Shown one piece after another: positions 31,200 through 42,900 of a stretch of DNA of 64,000 nucleotides. The notes below the pieces were generated by a model. It made no database searches. It saw nothing but the letters and a program-made list of their open reading frames with translations, and had not been told where the DNA came from. The stretch is from Styela clava (Eukaryota; Chordata; Ascidiacea; Stolidobranchia; Styelidae). The stretch lies in the NCBI RefSeq assembly GCF_964204865.1, contig NC_135261.1, positions 5,146,001 through 5,210,000 of the forward strand. Direction: 5' to 3'. Numbering within the stretch: the stretch's first letter is position 1; each line of letters starts with the position of its first letter. The translations under genes and the position numbers were made by a program.

Positions 31200-31468
31200 T
31201 AGTGATGGAACACAAGGTGTCACTATGAAGTAAGAGCGCTATTTTGCGGGATCCCCTAACTTTCGATCGATAAGTCTTCGGTCTCTGACCTATATACTCG
31301 TTTGTTTGTCTGTCTGTTAGATACACGCGATATCTCACGAAAGCGAGGTTGAATCTGCTTTAAATTTGGAATATGCATTCATCATATTTCGGATTAGAAG
31401 CCTATTGATTTTGGATGAATTATGTCGTATAATAAGCGAGTTATTAACTAATTAGTGATGAAGAGATC
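31190..31468. repeat. Dispersed repeat R2, partial tandem copies
   Basis: Contains CTAACTTTCGATCGATAAGT and GCGATATCTCACGAAAGCGA blocks of the same family as the foldback at 42108-42757, here in the order second half then first half, which implies two truncated units head to tail. Confidence 0.75.
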
Positions 31469-31529
31469 TGTATTTTTTCAAATCGAGAGAACGATTTTTT
31501 ACGAAGCGAGAGTTTTGGAGACGCGCTGA

Positions 31530-31780
31530 ATGTGTGTGTGTGCGATGCGCAAGTTTTCACGCTGATGAATCAGAGGATACACACCGCTAGATCGTATCTC
31601 GTGATTGATCTTTAAGCATTGTCCATATCTCTCTTGTAACTTTGACGTCGTCGCGATGCGCAAGTTTTCTTCGAGAAATTTTCCACGCTATTGAGTCAGA
31701 GCAAAGGACACGCCGCGAGATCGTATCTCGTTACTTATAATTACTTTTTAAAGTTTAAACAATGTCCATATCCCTCTATC
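31530..31780. repeat. Two tandem units of about 130 bp
   Basis: Both units contain GCGATGCGCAAGTTTTC, CTAGATCGTATCTCGT or CGAGATCGTATCTCGT, and ATTGTCCATATCTCTC/AATGTCCATATCCCTC. Non-coding. Confidence 0.7.
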
Positions 31781-31904
31781 AGGCTCGGGGTTGCAGAATT
31801 CCTCACCAAAATCAGTAATCAGTCATCAGTAATTTATTTTTTCACCATTCTAAAGCACACAATGTGAATACACAATACAAGAAATAGGAAATATAGTACC
31901 TTAG

Positions 31905-32140
31905 GGTGAAGGGAGGCGCGAGACACCAAGACTGGTGATCGAGCAGCGACACCCATGACAAGTCTAACAGTAATAGATAAATAACAGTAATATATAAATC
32001 AAACAAACAATAAATATTAGAACAGGTTTACGTTAATGTAAGTCGAGGCGACGTGCATACCCAAAAGACACCCGATCCAAGGAGAAACGGATAACGACTC
32101 CGAGCACCGTCTTGTGAGTAACCATGGCAACGTCAGCGAA
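31905..32140. repeat. Dispersed repeat R3, third copy
   Basis: Runs from GGGTGAAGGGAGGCGCG to GACTCCGAGCACC and GAGTAACCATGGCAACG; matches 30363-30560 in order and spacing. A SINE 3' fragment (ATTTATCCCGCGAGGGGAAG) follows at about 32190. Confidence 0.6.
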
Positions 32141-32939
32141 ATCTTATACTGCGGAATACAGACACTGCCTGAGTTGAGATTGAATTCATATTTATCCCGC
32201 GAGGGGAAGCCGATAACTTGGCATATTTATATTATTATAAAATAGTTTTGTTTGTCGCAGTTAGGGATACGAGAGTGTGTAAACAAGTGGAAGTATAGTG
32301 GTAAGGTGCTTTGGTGCCGGAGACGTCGTGTGAAGAGGGAAGAGCCTAAGGACCCAACCTGACGTTAACAGGTAAAAAATAATAAAATTTGATTGGCGAT
32401 TGAAAATAATCGACAAAATAAATAAATGTGGAAGTAAATAGTATTGCTAGTAAGACAAAATATGTACATAAAGAAACTAGTATATTAGAAAATTTTAGTC
32501 CATCATTGAAAACATGAATGCAGTAAACACTTTACGGTATCGGTACCCAAGCAAACAGCATATGGAAAAGACATTAATTTAGTAAGTTGCAATATCATTA
32601 AAATTTTAAAATTGGTGAGTATACTGGCACTTGACAAAGACATAAAGGATAGCTAAGTATTTGTACACAATCTGAGACCAAAATTATGGATCATGGGTGA
32701 AGTGACCCACCGGTATAGACTACCGGTATGGTTTGGATCCAAGATAACCCGTCTGAGCCTGATGTTGGCAAGATGAATAGTTTGGTTATTGTATGAGTGG
32801 CACATGGCTATGCACTGACACGGTGGGGGAAATAACAAGTTCAAGATTTACAGAGTCTCTATCTATTTCAGTTACTGTGGACTGTGGGTGAAGTCAAGTG
32901 TTGAGCTGACAATGACAAGGGGTGGAGGGTGTCAGCACA

Positions 32940-35900
32940 TCAAACAGATGTGGTGACCCGAGACAGGTAAGATGAAAGCATGACCTTCCTATATTTTATT
33001 TTAAAAGAGACATATGTGCTTTCCTGTAAACTTTGTGGAATACTATTCCATATTATGACACCTTTGTATTTCAGGGAATTTTGAGATTTGCTCAGTGAAA
33101 AGCGAGGTACAAAAAAATTGGACTTGGTTGAAGAGCGAGTGTTGTGTTCATGCACAGAGGTTAGCGAAACAAAATAATTGTCGAAAGCTGTGGGCAAGTG
33201 GTTGTTTTGAAATTGGTGCATAACTTTGGAGATCTCTAGAGTGTGAATGTCAGATAGTTTTAACACCCTTGTTTGATGGTATAGGGTGTTTAGGTTTGTA
33301 CGAATAGATGCTCTAGAGAGGGTTCTAACAGCTTTATTCTGTAAGATCTCCAATTTATGAATGTTAGTTTGCGCTGCTGAGCCCCAAGCGGTTATGGCAT
33401 ATTGTATGTGGGATTGAAAGAGAGCAAAGTAGACAGTTCGCAGGGTGGCATCCTGGACATAATGTCTGAGTTTTCCCAATATCCCAACCGATCTCGACAA
33501 TTTCTTATGTAATTCGATAGTATGGGTGTTCCATTTTAAATTATTATCTATATGGAGCCCGAGATATTTATAGGGTTGGACGACTTCCAAGGCAACCCCC
33601 CTGATTTTGATTAGAATGTTGGCATGTGTTAGCGTTTTTCGGCTGAAAACCATGACTTTAGATTTTTCGACATTTACAGTAAGTTTGTTGCATAACATCC
33701 ACTCATATATTTTTTTTATTTCTGAGTTTACAGTGTGTTGGAGTGTGGTCAAGTCTTTTCCACTAGCAAGCAGGCAGGCATCATCGGCGAAGAGCTTGGT
33801 TAGAAGATTAGAGCAGTTCGACAAGTCATTTACAGAGAGTAAAAAAGCCAAAGGCCCGATAATTGAACCCTGGACAATTCCGCACTGAATGGGCAACATT
33901 GGGGACTTATGAGAACCTAATTCAACAAATTGAAAACGACCACTCAGGTAATTAGCTAGTAGTTTGCTTACATTACCTCGGAAACCATAGTGTTGCAACT
34001 TTTGAATAAGAATTTTATGGTCCACCGTGTCAAAGGCTTTCTTTAGATCAAGGAAAGCACAGCAGACAAACTCACATTTATCTATTTTGTCATAAATATA
34101 TGATGTTAAGTCTAGGATGGCATGGCTAGTAGAGTGGTCGGGTCGGAATCCGAATTGGCATTTATTGATCAAGTTGAATTTGGTACAAAAAATTAGTATT
34201 CTCTTGTATATTAACTTTTCCAGAATAAGACCAATTGAAGATAGAATAGAAATTGGCCGATAATTAGAGGGATTATTTTTGTTGCCGCTTTTGAAGATTG
34301 GTATAACCCTGGCAATCTTTAATGAGGTGGGGAAAATACCATAATTGAATGATAAATTAAAAAAGTGACTCAATTCTGGAGAAATAATAAATGCGACTAT
34401 TTTCAAGAAAAACGGGGAAATACCATCATGTCCAACTGCTTTGCCCTTTTTCAGGTTCAATATTATTTGGTGAACCTCGGAAGGTGTCGTTTGCTCCAGA
34501 AAAAAAGAGTGCTGTGAGGGAGCACTCAAGAAAGCTTTGAAAGTTTTCTTGCTATGTGGAATATTGTCAGCGAGTTTCTTTCCTACAGATGAAAAGAATT
34601 TGTTGAATTCGGCGGATATTCTGGCGGGGTCGGAAACTGTGGCACCATTTTCAAGCTCCAATTCAGAGACGATGGATTCATTTTTGGACCTAACTCTAAT
34701 AATGTCATTGATAGTTTTCCAAGTGTGCTTCACATCCTCTCTGTTGTTTTCAAGGATATTATGGTAATACATTTGTTTTGATTTTCTCTGCAAGTGCGTC
34801 AATGTGTTCTTGTATTTTTTGAAGTGGAGACGCTGGGATGAGTTTCCCTTTAAGAATTTTTTTCTGAACATATTGTTTTTATGTTTGATGGACTTACGAA
34901 TTCCTTTAGTAATCCACGGGTTAGAGTAAAGTTTATTTTCTCTACGCGAAAATGGTCTTAATGGAGCATGTTTATTAATCAACCATTTGAAGTGACTAAG
35001 AAAAAGATCGAATGAGCTATTGAAGTTTTCCTCATGTATGCTAATACTAGTATAATTGTTACAGATCGACTCAACCTCCAATCTGAACAGGTCAACACAA
35101 AATTTAGTCATGTCACGTTTCATGCGAGTGTTTGTCTTTATATTGCCAGTAGTTGCTGATATTGTGCACATTACGGGAAAGTGGTCAGTGAGATCACTGA
35201 GCAAAATAAATGATGAATTGCAGAAATTTACGGTATTGGTGTAAATATGGTCTATAAGGGTGTGAGAGGTCGAGGTAACTCTGGTTGGTTTGGTAATGAG
35301 CGGGCATATAAAATTAGTCATGAGCATGTCTAAATACTTGGTAGTGAGATTGTTATGAGAATCAAGAAGATTTATATTGAAATCACCTAATATTATAAAT
35401 TGCTTTTTAGCCATTGTCAGCTTCTCGAATAGACAGGACATTGCTGTGGTGAACGCTGGAATATTATTTTTGGGATGCCTATATATTACACCAACAACAA
35501 GATTTTGAATTTTTGAGGTTGGTTGGAAGTTCTTTAATTCAATCCAAATGTCTTCGCAGTTAGGAAATCCTAAGCCGAGTTCAGATCATGCATGATAATT
35601 TAAATTGCTATCAATATAAAAACCAACACCGCCTGCTCGAGTTGGGGATGGAGCATGTATGAAGGTGTACCCAGGGATATTAACATTCGCAACACTGTCA
35701 CTTATGATCCTGGTCTCGCTTAAGGCGATGATTTGAGGTGGAGTACAAAAATTGGAAATCAATTCAACTAAATTATCAGAATATTTAGGTAATGATCTAA
35801 TATTAAGGTGCAAAATGATGAACTCTGAAGGTAGAAAACTTGACGTTACCCTGTTGATATCAGATATTTCAAGATATTGACTTGGGGTAGAAGAAATTTC

Positions 35901-35978
35901 AGGGTGAAAGTTGATAGATTCCCAGTTTGGGTTGGGATCACTGTTTAGGTCATAGATATGTGATGATAAAGGATACAA
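32940..35978 (-). pseudogene. LINE ORF2: endonuclease and reverse transcriptase, one nonsense codon
   Basis: A single frame with one TGA (35586-35588). Endonuclease blocks: LHLNIRSL, IALSETRI, IYRHP, LGDFNINLL, LIDHIYTN, SDLTDHFPV. RT blocks: NLKKGKAVGHDGIS, YRPISILSSIG, FGFRPDHST, FLDLKKAFDTVDH, GIVQGSIIGPLAF and FADDACLLA (catalytic Asp pair). The nonsense codon is compatible with CGA to TGA decay at a CpG. No in-frame ATG is visible upstream of the endonuclease, so the native start is unclear. A downstream ATG at 35441 would give 833 aa without the first half of the endonuclease. Confidence 0.88.
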
Positions 35979-36134
35979 TTTTAAAGAACATGTAATAGAT
36001 TGTGACCAAATAGGCTAGTGCGATGGGGGGAATGTCATAGCTTGAAATTTTCCAAAAGATACTGAAGGTTCTTAAATAGGTCATAAGGGGAATTAATAAT
36101 TTACTTAAGTATAGCAGTGGAAAAATCATTGGAC

Positions 36135-37082
36135 TTATCTTATTTTATCCAGATCGTCTTCATCAGTTATGGACAGAGTGTTCGTGTCTTTGTTCTTTTT
36201 AATCAATATCTTGCCATTTGATGTCCACAGGAAGGCGTAACCACATCGCTTCTTGAGGACCTTCGCTTGGTAAAATAAGTTTTTATTTCTTTCGGTTAGG
36301 TTTTCAACCACGAACACCTTTGACAAGTCTCTTATAGATGTTGTATTGCTAGAGGTTTTAATCAAGTTTCGATTTTTGAGTATCTTGGCTCGAATTTTGC
36401 GGTTTGTGAATTTCGCTACAATTGGTTTATGGATGTTGGTATTCCTTGTTGGACAGCGGTGTGTTACGGAGATGTCTGAAGGCTTTATGTCTACATGGAT
36501 AATTTTTCCGATTTGTGTTACTAGTTCATCAGTATCTTCATTTTCGGTTGATGGAATGCCATGAAATTCTAAGTTATCCATCCTAGATCGACATTCATGT
36601 TCTTCTATTTTTTCTGTGACATAAAATAACTCATCTTCAAGATCGTAAACTAACTCTTCGAGATCTCGTATTTTTCTGCTATAAAGAGTAAGTTTCTCAT
36701 CTGTAACTTTTTGCTTTGCAATAACTTCGTCATATTTCTCAGATTGGAAGCTTTGTGATTCTCTGATAGAAGCAAGGTCTTGTTTAATTTCTTTCAGAGA
36801 TATCATCTGTTCCTCCATGCATTCTTTTAGACCTGGACTCATTGGTAGGTATTCTGATGAAAAGTTTGCAGAGCTGAAGTTTTCTGTTAAGCATTTGGCA
36901 ATTAGGGATGGTAACTGGTTCATGATGTTTGTTTGTATTGCCTCCTGTAGGTTTATCTGGAAGTTAGAGTGTCCCTTCTGTTGTTGCAATACAGATCCAA
37001 TTGGTGAAAGGCCTGGATCGGGAAGACTTCTACTCAGGCGTTGCTTAGGCTTTGGTTTGGTGGTATTATTGATCGAAGCCAT
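36135..37082 (-). CDS. LINE ORF1 protein
   Basis: 315 aa from ATG (MASINNTTKPK). A basic N-terminal stretch is followed by a long coiled-coil-like region (about residues 85-165, rich in Glu, Lys, Leu heptads). Then comes an RRM-like segment starting ECRSRMDNLEFHGIP, as in ORF1 proteins that bind LINE RNA. The frame is intact. The C-terminus is charged. It is expected to chaperone the element's RNA. Confidence 0.8.
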   Translation of the reverse strand: MASINNTTKPKPKQRLSRSLPDPGLSPIGSVLQQQKGHSNFQINLQEAIQTNIMNQLPSLIAKCLTENFSSANFSSEYLPMSPGLKECMEEQMISLKEIKQDLASIRESQSFQSEKYDEVIAKQKVTDEKLTLYSRKIRDLEELVYDLEDELFYVTEKIEEHECRSRMDNLEFHGIPSTENEDTDELVTQIGKIIHVDIKPSDISVTHRCPTRNTNIHKPIVAKFTNRKIRAKILKNRNLIKTSSNTTSIRDLSKVFVVENLTERNKNLFYQAKVLKKRCGYAFLWTSNGKILIKKNKDTNTLSITDEDDLDKIR

Positions 37083-37190
37083 GTTGTTGTGGATGTTTGA
37101 GATATACGCTGGAATTGATGTTAAAATAGGCAGCGAAGAATCAAGTTAGACTATTCTGCTAGTTTAGGTTAGATTTAAAACCTTAATCAA

Positions 37191-37832
37191 ATAGCGAATA
37201 ATAGCGAATAGCGAATAACCAAAATATCGCTAGGCTGTGTTTAAATAGCCGTCGCAACCTGGGTTAGCGCCGTTGTATTTGACAAAAAATATAGGATTAG
37301 TGAATAGCCTATTGACTGGAAACTAATCGAAACAATCCAATTCGGATTTGTAGAATTTTTCATAAAAGTATTTCTTCGATTAGTATTTCGACGACGACAT
37401 GGGGAGTTGGCTATTGTTTCCTACATTTTTTATTGGCTGAAAATTATTCAAAACAATCCAGTTCGGGTTTGCAGAATTTTTCGGATCGAGACCGCAGTTT
37501 CTGTTTTGGAGGAACCCTTAACTTTCGATCGATAAGTCTTCGGTCTCTGACCGATATTCTCGTTTTTACTTTGTGACATCGATATATGTCATATGGCTGG
37601 TTTTCGGTCGCCATTATTATTATTATTATATCGCCTCTGCCTGCTGGCCAGAGGCCCAGAGCCCTGTTCTTTCAACTTATTTTATTTAAGAAAATCGAGC
37701 ATCTTGTGGATTAGTGGTAGATTGTAGTAGGACCCGCATAAAAGATAGATCGTTTGTAATATTTTTTTCTCGTGCCCGGAAGCATAGAGTAAATTGTAAT
37801 CTATCTCCTATAGGCTATGTCACATACTTTAG
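37191..37832. other. Low-complexity sequence and R2 fragment
   Basis: AGCGAATA repeats near 37191-37220; an R2 fragment at about 37488-37565 (ACTTTCGATCGATAAGTCTT); (ATT)n near 37612-37630. No gene seen. Confidence 0.55.
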
Positions 37833-38262
37833 TAGGCTATGTGGTCTCCGTATTCCAATATTCATTGAGATCAGTAATTTGAGCCATATTTCCTTTCACA
37901 GTATCTTTGTTTGAGTATCATAGATTACTAACAGAATAAAAGCATGTTAAATTATCTGTGGTTGTTATGTAGTATAATGAGATGGGGCATAGCTGATTTC
38001 AAAAAGAAGAAGATGTTTGACACATGGAGTTAAAACATGCATAAGTTTAAAAAGGATGCGAAGCGGAATTGGATCATATCTGGGAAGCTCAATGAGGTAA
38101 GTGGAATTAAGTAGGAAGGGCGGTTTGCGGATGGAAATAGGACGGCGAAAGGGCGACGAAAGCATTGCATAAACATGACGTGCCCTCTGCAAAAGTATGG
38201 CAAATACTAAATAGAGGTCATAAAAGGGGTCATAGGAACGACGAAAGCACTCCATCCAATTA
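37833..38262. repeat. Dispersed repeat R1, copy 2
   Basis: Matches 22793-23200 along its length (GTAGGCTATGTGGTCTCCGT at one end), with internal deletions. Confidence 0.8.
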
Positions 38263-39079
38263 ATCATCATCCAAAGTCATCCAATTAATAGTGCTGGGAA
38301 TGGTTAATCGGTTAACTGAGGGTAACTTCAAGTTACGATTTATTTTGGCCGTTAACTAACATCTCAGGTGTAAATCTCCTGTACACGTCCTGATATTGTC
38401 TACAGTTTCTGCATGGTTAGTCACAAGCCACTTGACATTTAATACAGCAATTAAACAAATTAAAATAAATCAAAAAAAAACAGTTCAGAACAATATGACG
38501 TGCAAGTCAGATGTAGCAAGCAAGCAAAATCCTGTTTCAATATAGAAAAATTACTTGGCGCAAAAAAACTCAAGAGCTTCAAACAGTAGGATGCGAACCT
38601 AGAAAGTTGTTACCATTCACAGAGTTTCTACATTAAAACTAATGCATGAGTTTGCGAACTTTTCAACCTTCTCGCGTCTAGTATTCATTTCTTTCTATTA
38701 TTTTAAAAAAATAGTGAATCAGAAGAGTATTCTGTGCGAAATACAGATTCTTGCTTTCTGAATATTTTTCAGGAAAGCAGATTTTTTTGCAAGCAGGGGC
38801 TAAATTAAGCAGACAGCATTCAAACCGACTAAAAATAACATTAAAAGCAAAACACGTTCAGCATTGGTTGTATATAAAGTTCGAGTGCTGTGAAGGAAGA
38901 GGTTAATATTGAATTCGGTATGAATGTTAATATTAAAAACGGTTTCGGGTACCATTAATAGTATATAGTACAATACGAAATTGAGATACAAACTCTCATT
39001 CTGTCAGTACATCGGGATTTAAGCAGGATTATAGTGATTGGGCCAACTAGGGATTGCAAAATTTACTTCTATGTTTTAT
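38263..39079. other. No gene recognised
   Basis: AT-rich sequence downstream (minus-strand sense) of the 517-aa gene. No motif found. Confidence 0.45.
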
Positions 39080-39978
39080 TCATTTTTTCTTGTTTTCTAA
39101 TTTTATTTTTTCTTTTCTAATTTCTCTCAGAAGTTTATATTTTTCTTCAATATTCTTGCATTTTGCGTGTTTTGTAACATAACCTTCGGCCCTATTGAAA
39201 AGACTCAGGGCTTTTTTCTTTTCTTTTTTTTTTTCTGACGCTAAGACGATAAATCTCCCTTGGGTATAAATCAACTCTGAATACACAATATGCTTCGCTG
39301 GCTTGGAATATATGGTCTTGAGATTGCCAATAGCACCGACCACTCTTTTTAATGCAGCTTCAATATAACCACGTTTAAACTCAAATAACGCTATATCGCG
39401 CTGAGCTTTGGCAATTCCCGAAGTTTCGGAAGTATTTGCGCCACTGGCTTCTGTCCAACCAGCCAAAATTGCATCCAGTGTTGGAATGATAAAATCTTTT
39501 GTCATATCATTTGGTTTTGTATTTTTGTCCCCATCTTCATCTTTTGGATTTGCTTCATTGTCGTCACCCTTCATTGCTTTGGGAATGGAAAGATTGAGTA
39601 TAGCCGTAATGAGTTCAGGCAAAACTTTGTTCTTATCCTCTTCCTTGCAAAAAATAGCGCATATACGATAATAGATAGCAACTCGTATATTCATAGTCTT
39701 TTCTTTGGCCTTTTTTTCTGTTGCTGCCATATTCTTTATATTTTCTGCCATATTCTTTATATCTTCCATCCGGGGGTTCAACAATGTTTCAATAGTTTCT
39801 GTTGCGTTACTTATTGCATCCTGCACCGCTGCCTTATCTTTCGAGGACCAAGCTAAGCACTCCGCAATGTCAAGTAGGGTTGCAACATGTTTGTTACCTC
39901 CGTAATGATTTTTCAGATCTTCTAGATGTTCAAGTGCTTTTTCGTATTTGCGTCGTCTCATTAGACTTTTTACATATT
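39080..39978 (-). CDS. Unknown 517-aa gene, exon 7 (helical domain)
   Basis: 299 codons including stop, after acceptor TTATTTACAG. Helical, Lys/Glu/Ala-rich. Recurring pattern of aromatic-basic helix starts (RRKYEKALEHLEDL; ALFEFKRGYIEAAL; KKALSLFNRAEGY) suggests a TPR-like solenoid. It is conserved, though diverged, in the pseudogene copy, so this domain existed before the duplication. Confidence 0.85.
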
Positions 39979-42900
39979 CTGTAAATAACATAATCAAAAG
40001 TTTGCTCAGATTAATTTTGACTCTCGTGCTAATTTTGTTATAACATGAGTGCAGTGAGACGAATTTCAAAAGTCATTGGTCTGAAAACCACATTATAACA
40101 AAACGTTAACACTGTTTAATACAGAGGTTCTCAGCCTGGGATTCGCGAACCCTCAGGGTTTTAAGGGAAGATTTCCAGGGGTACTTGGATGGCAGTTGAG
40201 TTTTCACGTGCTGCTATTTTGTAATATCCTTTATTACCGTAAACATGCTTGCCGATTAAAACTCAGTGTAGATTTTCACTGATCTTGCGTTGTTGTGACG
40301 CAACAATATGAAATCCACGGCTTTGCAGCCAAACTGTGAATTATCAGAAGGCATTGTGCTGCAAGCATTGCAGAAATTGTTATACCAATTGAAACTTAAA
40401 AAGAAAATTTCAGGAATTTTTTAGTTAGAGGCGGGAGACAAGGACAGTAACATCAACACGAAGACATAATTTAATTACAGAGGGAATGGTAGCAGAAAAT
40501 CTTCGTTAGTCAACATACAGTATTACAACTCTGTTTGGCGTCTGATTACTGGGGGTTCGAGTTGATTATTTTGTGACTCGGGGGTACTTAACGAGAAAAA
40601 GGAAAGAATCCCTGGTTTAATATATTATGACTTCTCATTAATGCTACTCAATACAATATACAGAAAGTTACTCTTAAGTCGAAAAACTATTTCAATTCTC
40701 ATAACATAGAGTAAAAAGGCAAAAAACCTACCATTTAGTTTAAACTCTATATATTCTTCATTGGTCTTTAATTTCTTCTGAGACCCTCCATCATCAGACG
40801 CATTTGATGCTCGCTTTGGTGGCTTCTCTTTTTCCAATTCTAAAACATGAAAAAATTATATGTTTGTTGAACAAACTATTATTTATATTGTGATCAAAAA
40901 TACTGAAATACAATTATACTACAAAGTCTATATCCGTAAATATTACTATGGAACTCATTTCGACATATTAGATGGTTTGAAAACATGGGCAAAACTGACT
41001 TGAGAATTGGGATTTGTCTATACTGTATATAAAAATGTTAGGATTTTAGCATAAGTTTGCAGCACGTTCATCAGGTACCTGGGAATGGAAATCAATTCCA
41101 GATGAGTATGATAAATAAATCCAATTATTCCATTTTCTTTAAATTGTTGCTTTTGGAAAAATCTGTGTGCGAAATGACTATTCTGTGTTATTCAATTTTA
41201 AAATTCGTTGTTCCCGTAATCCGTATAATCATGTGTCTGTGTCTAGCACATGTACAATCTGCTTGTATGGTCAAAACTTACTTTGCTTTTGCTTCCCGTT
41301 TGTTTCTGATGTCGGTAACTCAGGAGGTGCTTTACCATCTGTATATTCATCAGTGTGATCTACGTCCTCGATTATCCCCTCATTATCGTTTTTCATTTCT
41401 CCTGTGGACAATTGAGAGTAAAATCAATTTAAATAGATTAGGTCAGGGATTCCCAAAGTGGGCGATATCGCCCCCCGGTGGGCGAAAACGATACAGAGGG
41501 GGTCGAAGGGGGCGATGTTGCAAAACCTGTATTTGTAGGTTTGAATCATGTGGGCGATTATCACACCCGAAAAGATTGCTGGACTCGTCTTCGCAGTAAG
41601 ATACGGTAGTTTGCGTATCCCAGTGGTCGGCTAAATACGGCCGGAGTAAAATAACCTGGCCCGGGACGCTTCACTGAATGGACCTTTCCTCGACCTTTGA
41701 CTCCGGAAAATTCTTCCTATACTTAACCATTTTAAAATTTTCGATGCTTATTCTAAAAGTGGTTTCGCGAATTGTTGCTTGTAAAATGGGGTATTTGTTC
41801 CAAACTATCATTCTAATTCATATCTAACAATCTGTTTTTTAAAAGTACCGGTAAAGAGTTTTAGCCAAGTCTATCACAGCTATTTCTATACTAATTTTTG
41901 ATTACTGTAACTAAACTGAAACTCCTAGAAGGACAAAGTGATCATTGACTTGTTTGATTTATATTTAAATTTCCGAATAAAACAACTGAAACTACTGTAT
42001 ATAATTAAAAAACGCGAAAATGAGGTAATGTTCACAACCACGCCTGAAAATCTGTCTGAGTGAGAAACGTGTCTGAGCGGATGCGAAAGGGGAAATTGTT
42101 ACGTTTATTACTTATCGATTTTAATCGGTAAGTATGTTGATAGGTATTTGTCTGTATGTTTGTTTGTCTGTTTGTCAATCTGTTAGATGCACGCGATATC
42201 TCACGAAAGCGAGATTGAATCCAGATTTTGCATGTGCATTCATCATATGTCGTACCAGAAGCCTATTGATTTTGGATGATTTATGTCGTATAATTAGCGA
42301 GTTATCAATTAATTAGTGATGGGACACAAGGTGTCACTATGGAGTAAGAGCGCTGTTTTGGGGGCTCCACTAACTTTCGATCGATAAGTTTTCGGTCTCT
42401 GACCGATATTCTCGTCTTTGCATCTTGCTGATTGCCAATGTTAAGAGGTAAACGAGAATATCGGTCGGAGACCGAAGACTTATCGATCGAAAGTTAGGGG
42501 ATCCCCAAAACAGAAACTGCGGTTTCGATCCTTTCACTATGACTCAATAGTGACACCGCGTGTCCCATCAGTAATTAATAACTAACTAATTATAAGGCAT
42601 AATCCATCCAAAATCAATCTGGTCCGAGATATGATGAATACACATGCAAAATTTGGAGCAGATTCAACCTCGCTTTCGTGAGATATCGCGTAACATACGA
42701 AAGTGTCTAACAGACAAATACCTATCAACATACTTACCGATCAAGATCGATAAGTAACAAGGAAGTCTATGACCGAGGAAACATCCAAGCGGCGGTTTTG
42801 ACGATGAATTGATTTTATTTAAAATCTACGCTCAAGGAGTAAATTACATTTTTTACGTAACAGAATTTATCGTGAGACATGTTTAGACTAAATTTTATTA

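Larger units (their letters stand above)
32640..37190 (-). mobile_element. Non-LTR retrotransposon (CR1/Jockey-type LINE)
   Basis: About 4.5 kb in minus orientation with ORF1 (37082-36135), an ORF2 carrying apurinic-type endonuclease then reverse transcriptase (35978-32940), and a 3' UTR of about 300 bp. RT style (YRPISILSS, FLDLKKAFDTVDH, LFADDACLLA) places it in the CR1/L2/Jockey group. Ends and target duplication could not be fixed by eye; the boundaries are approximate. It carries just one premature stop, so it is a fairly young copy. Confidence 0.85.

Noticed and set aside
40081..40621. Possible extra exon between exons 6 and 7 of the 517-aa gene
   Set aside because: The region is a hAT element with exact target duplication and no open phase-1 segment.
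41057..41599. 180-codon open frame, plus strand
   Set aside because: Runs antisense across exon 5 of the 517-aa gene and into the hAT end; composition is not protein-like. The minus-strand exon has phase and splice support.
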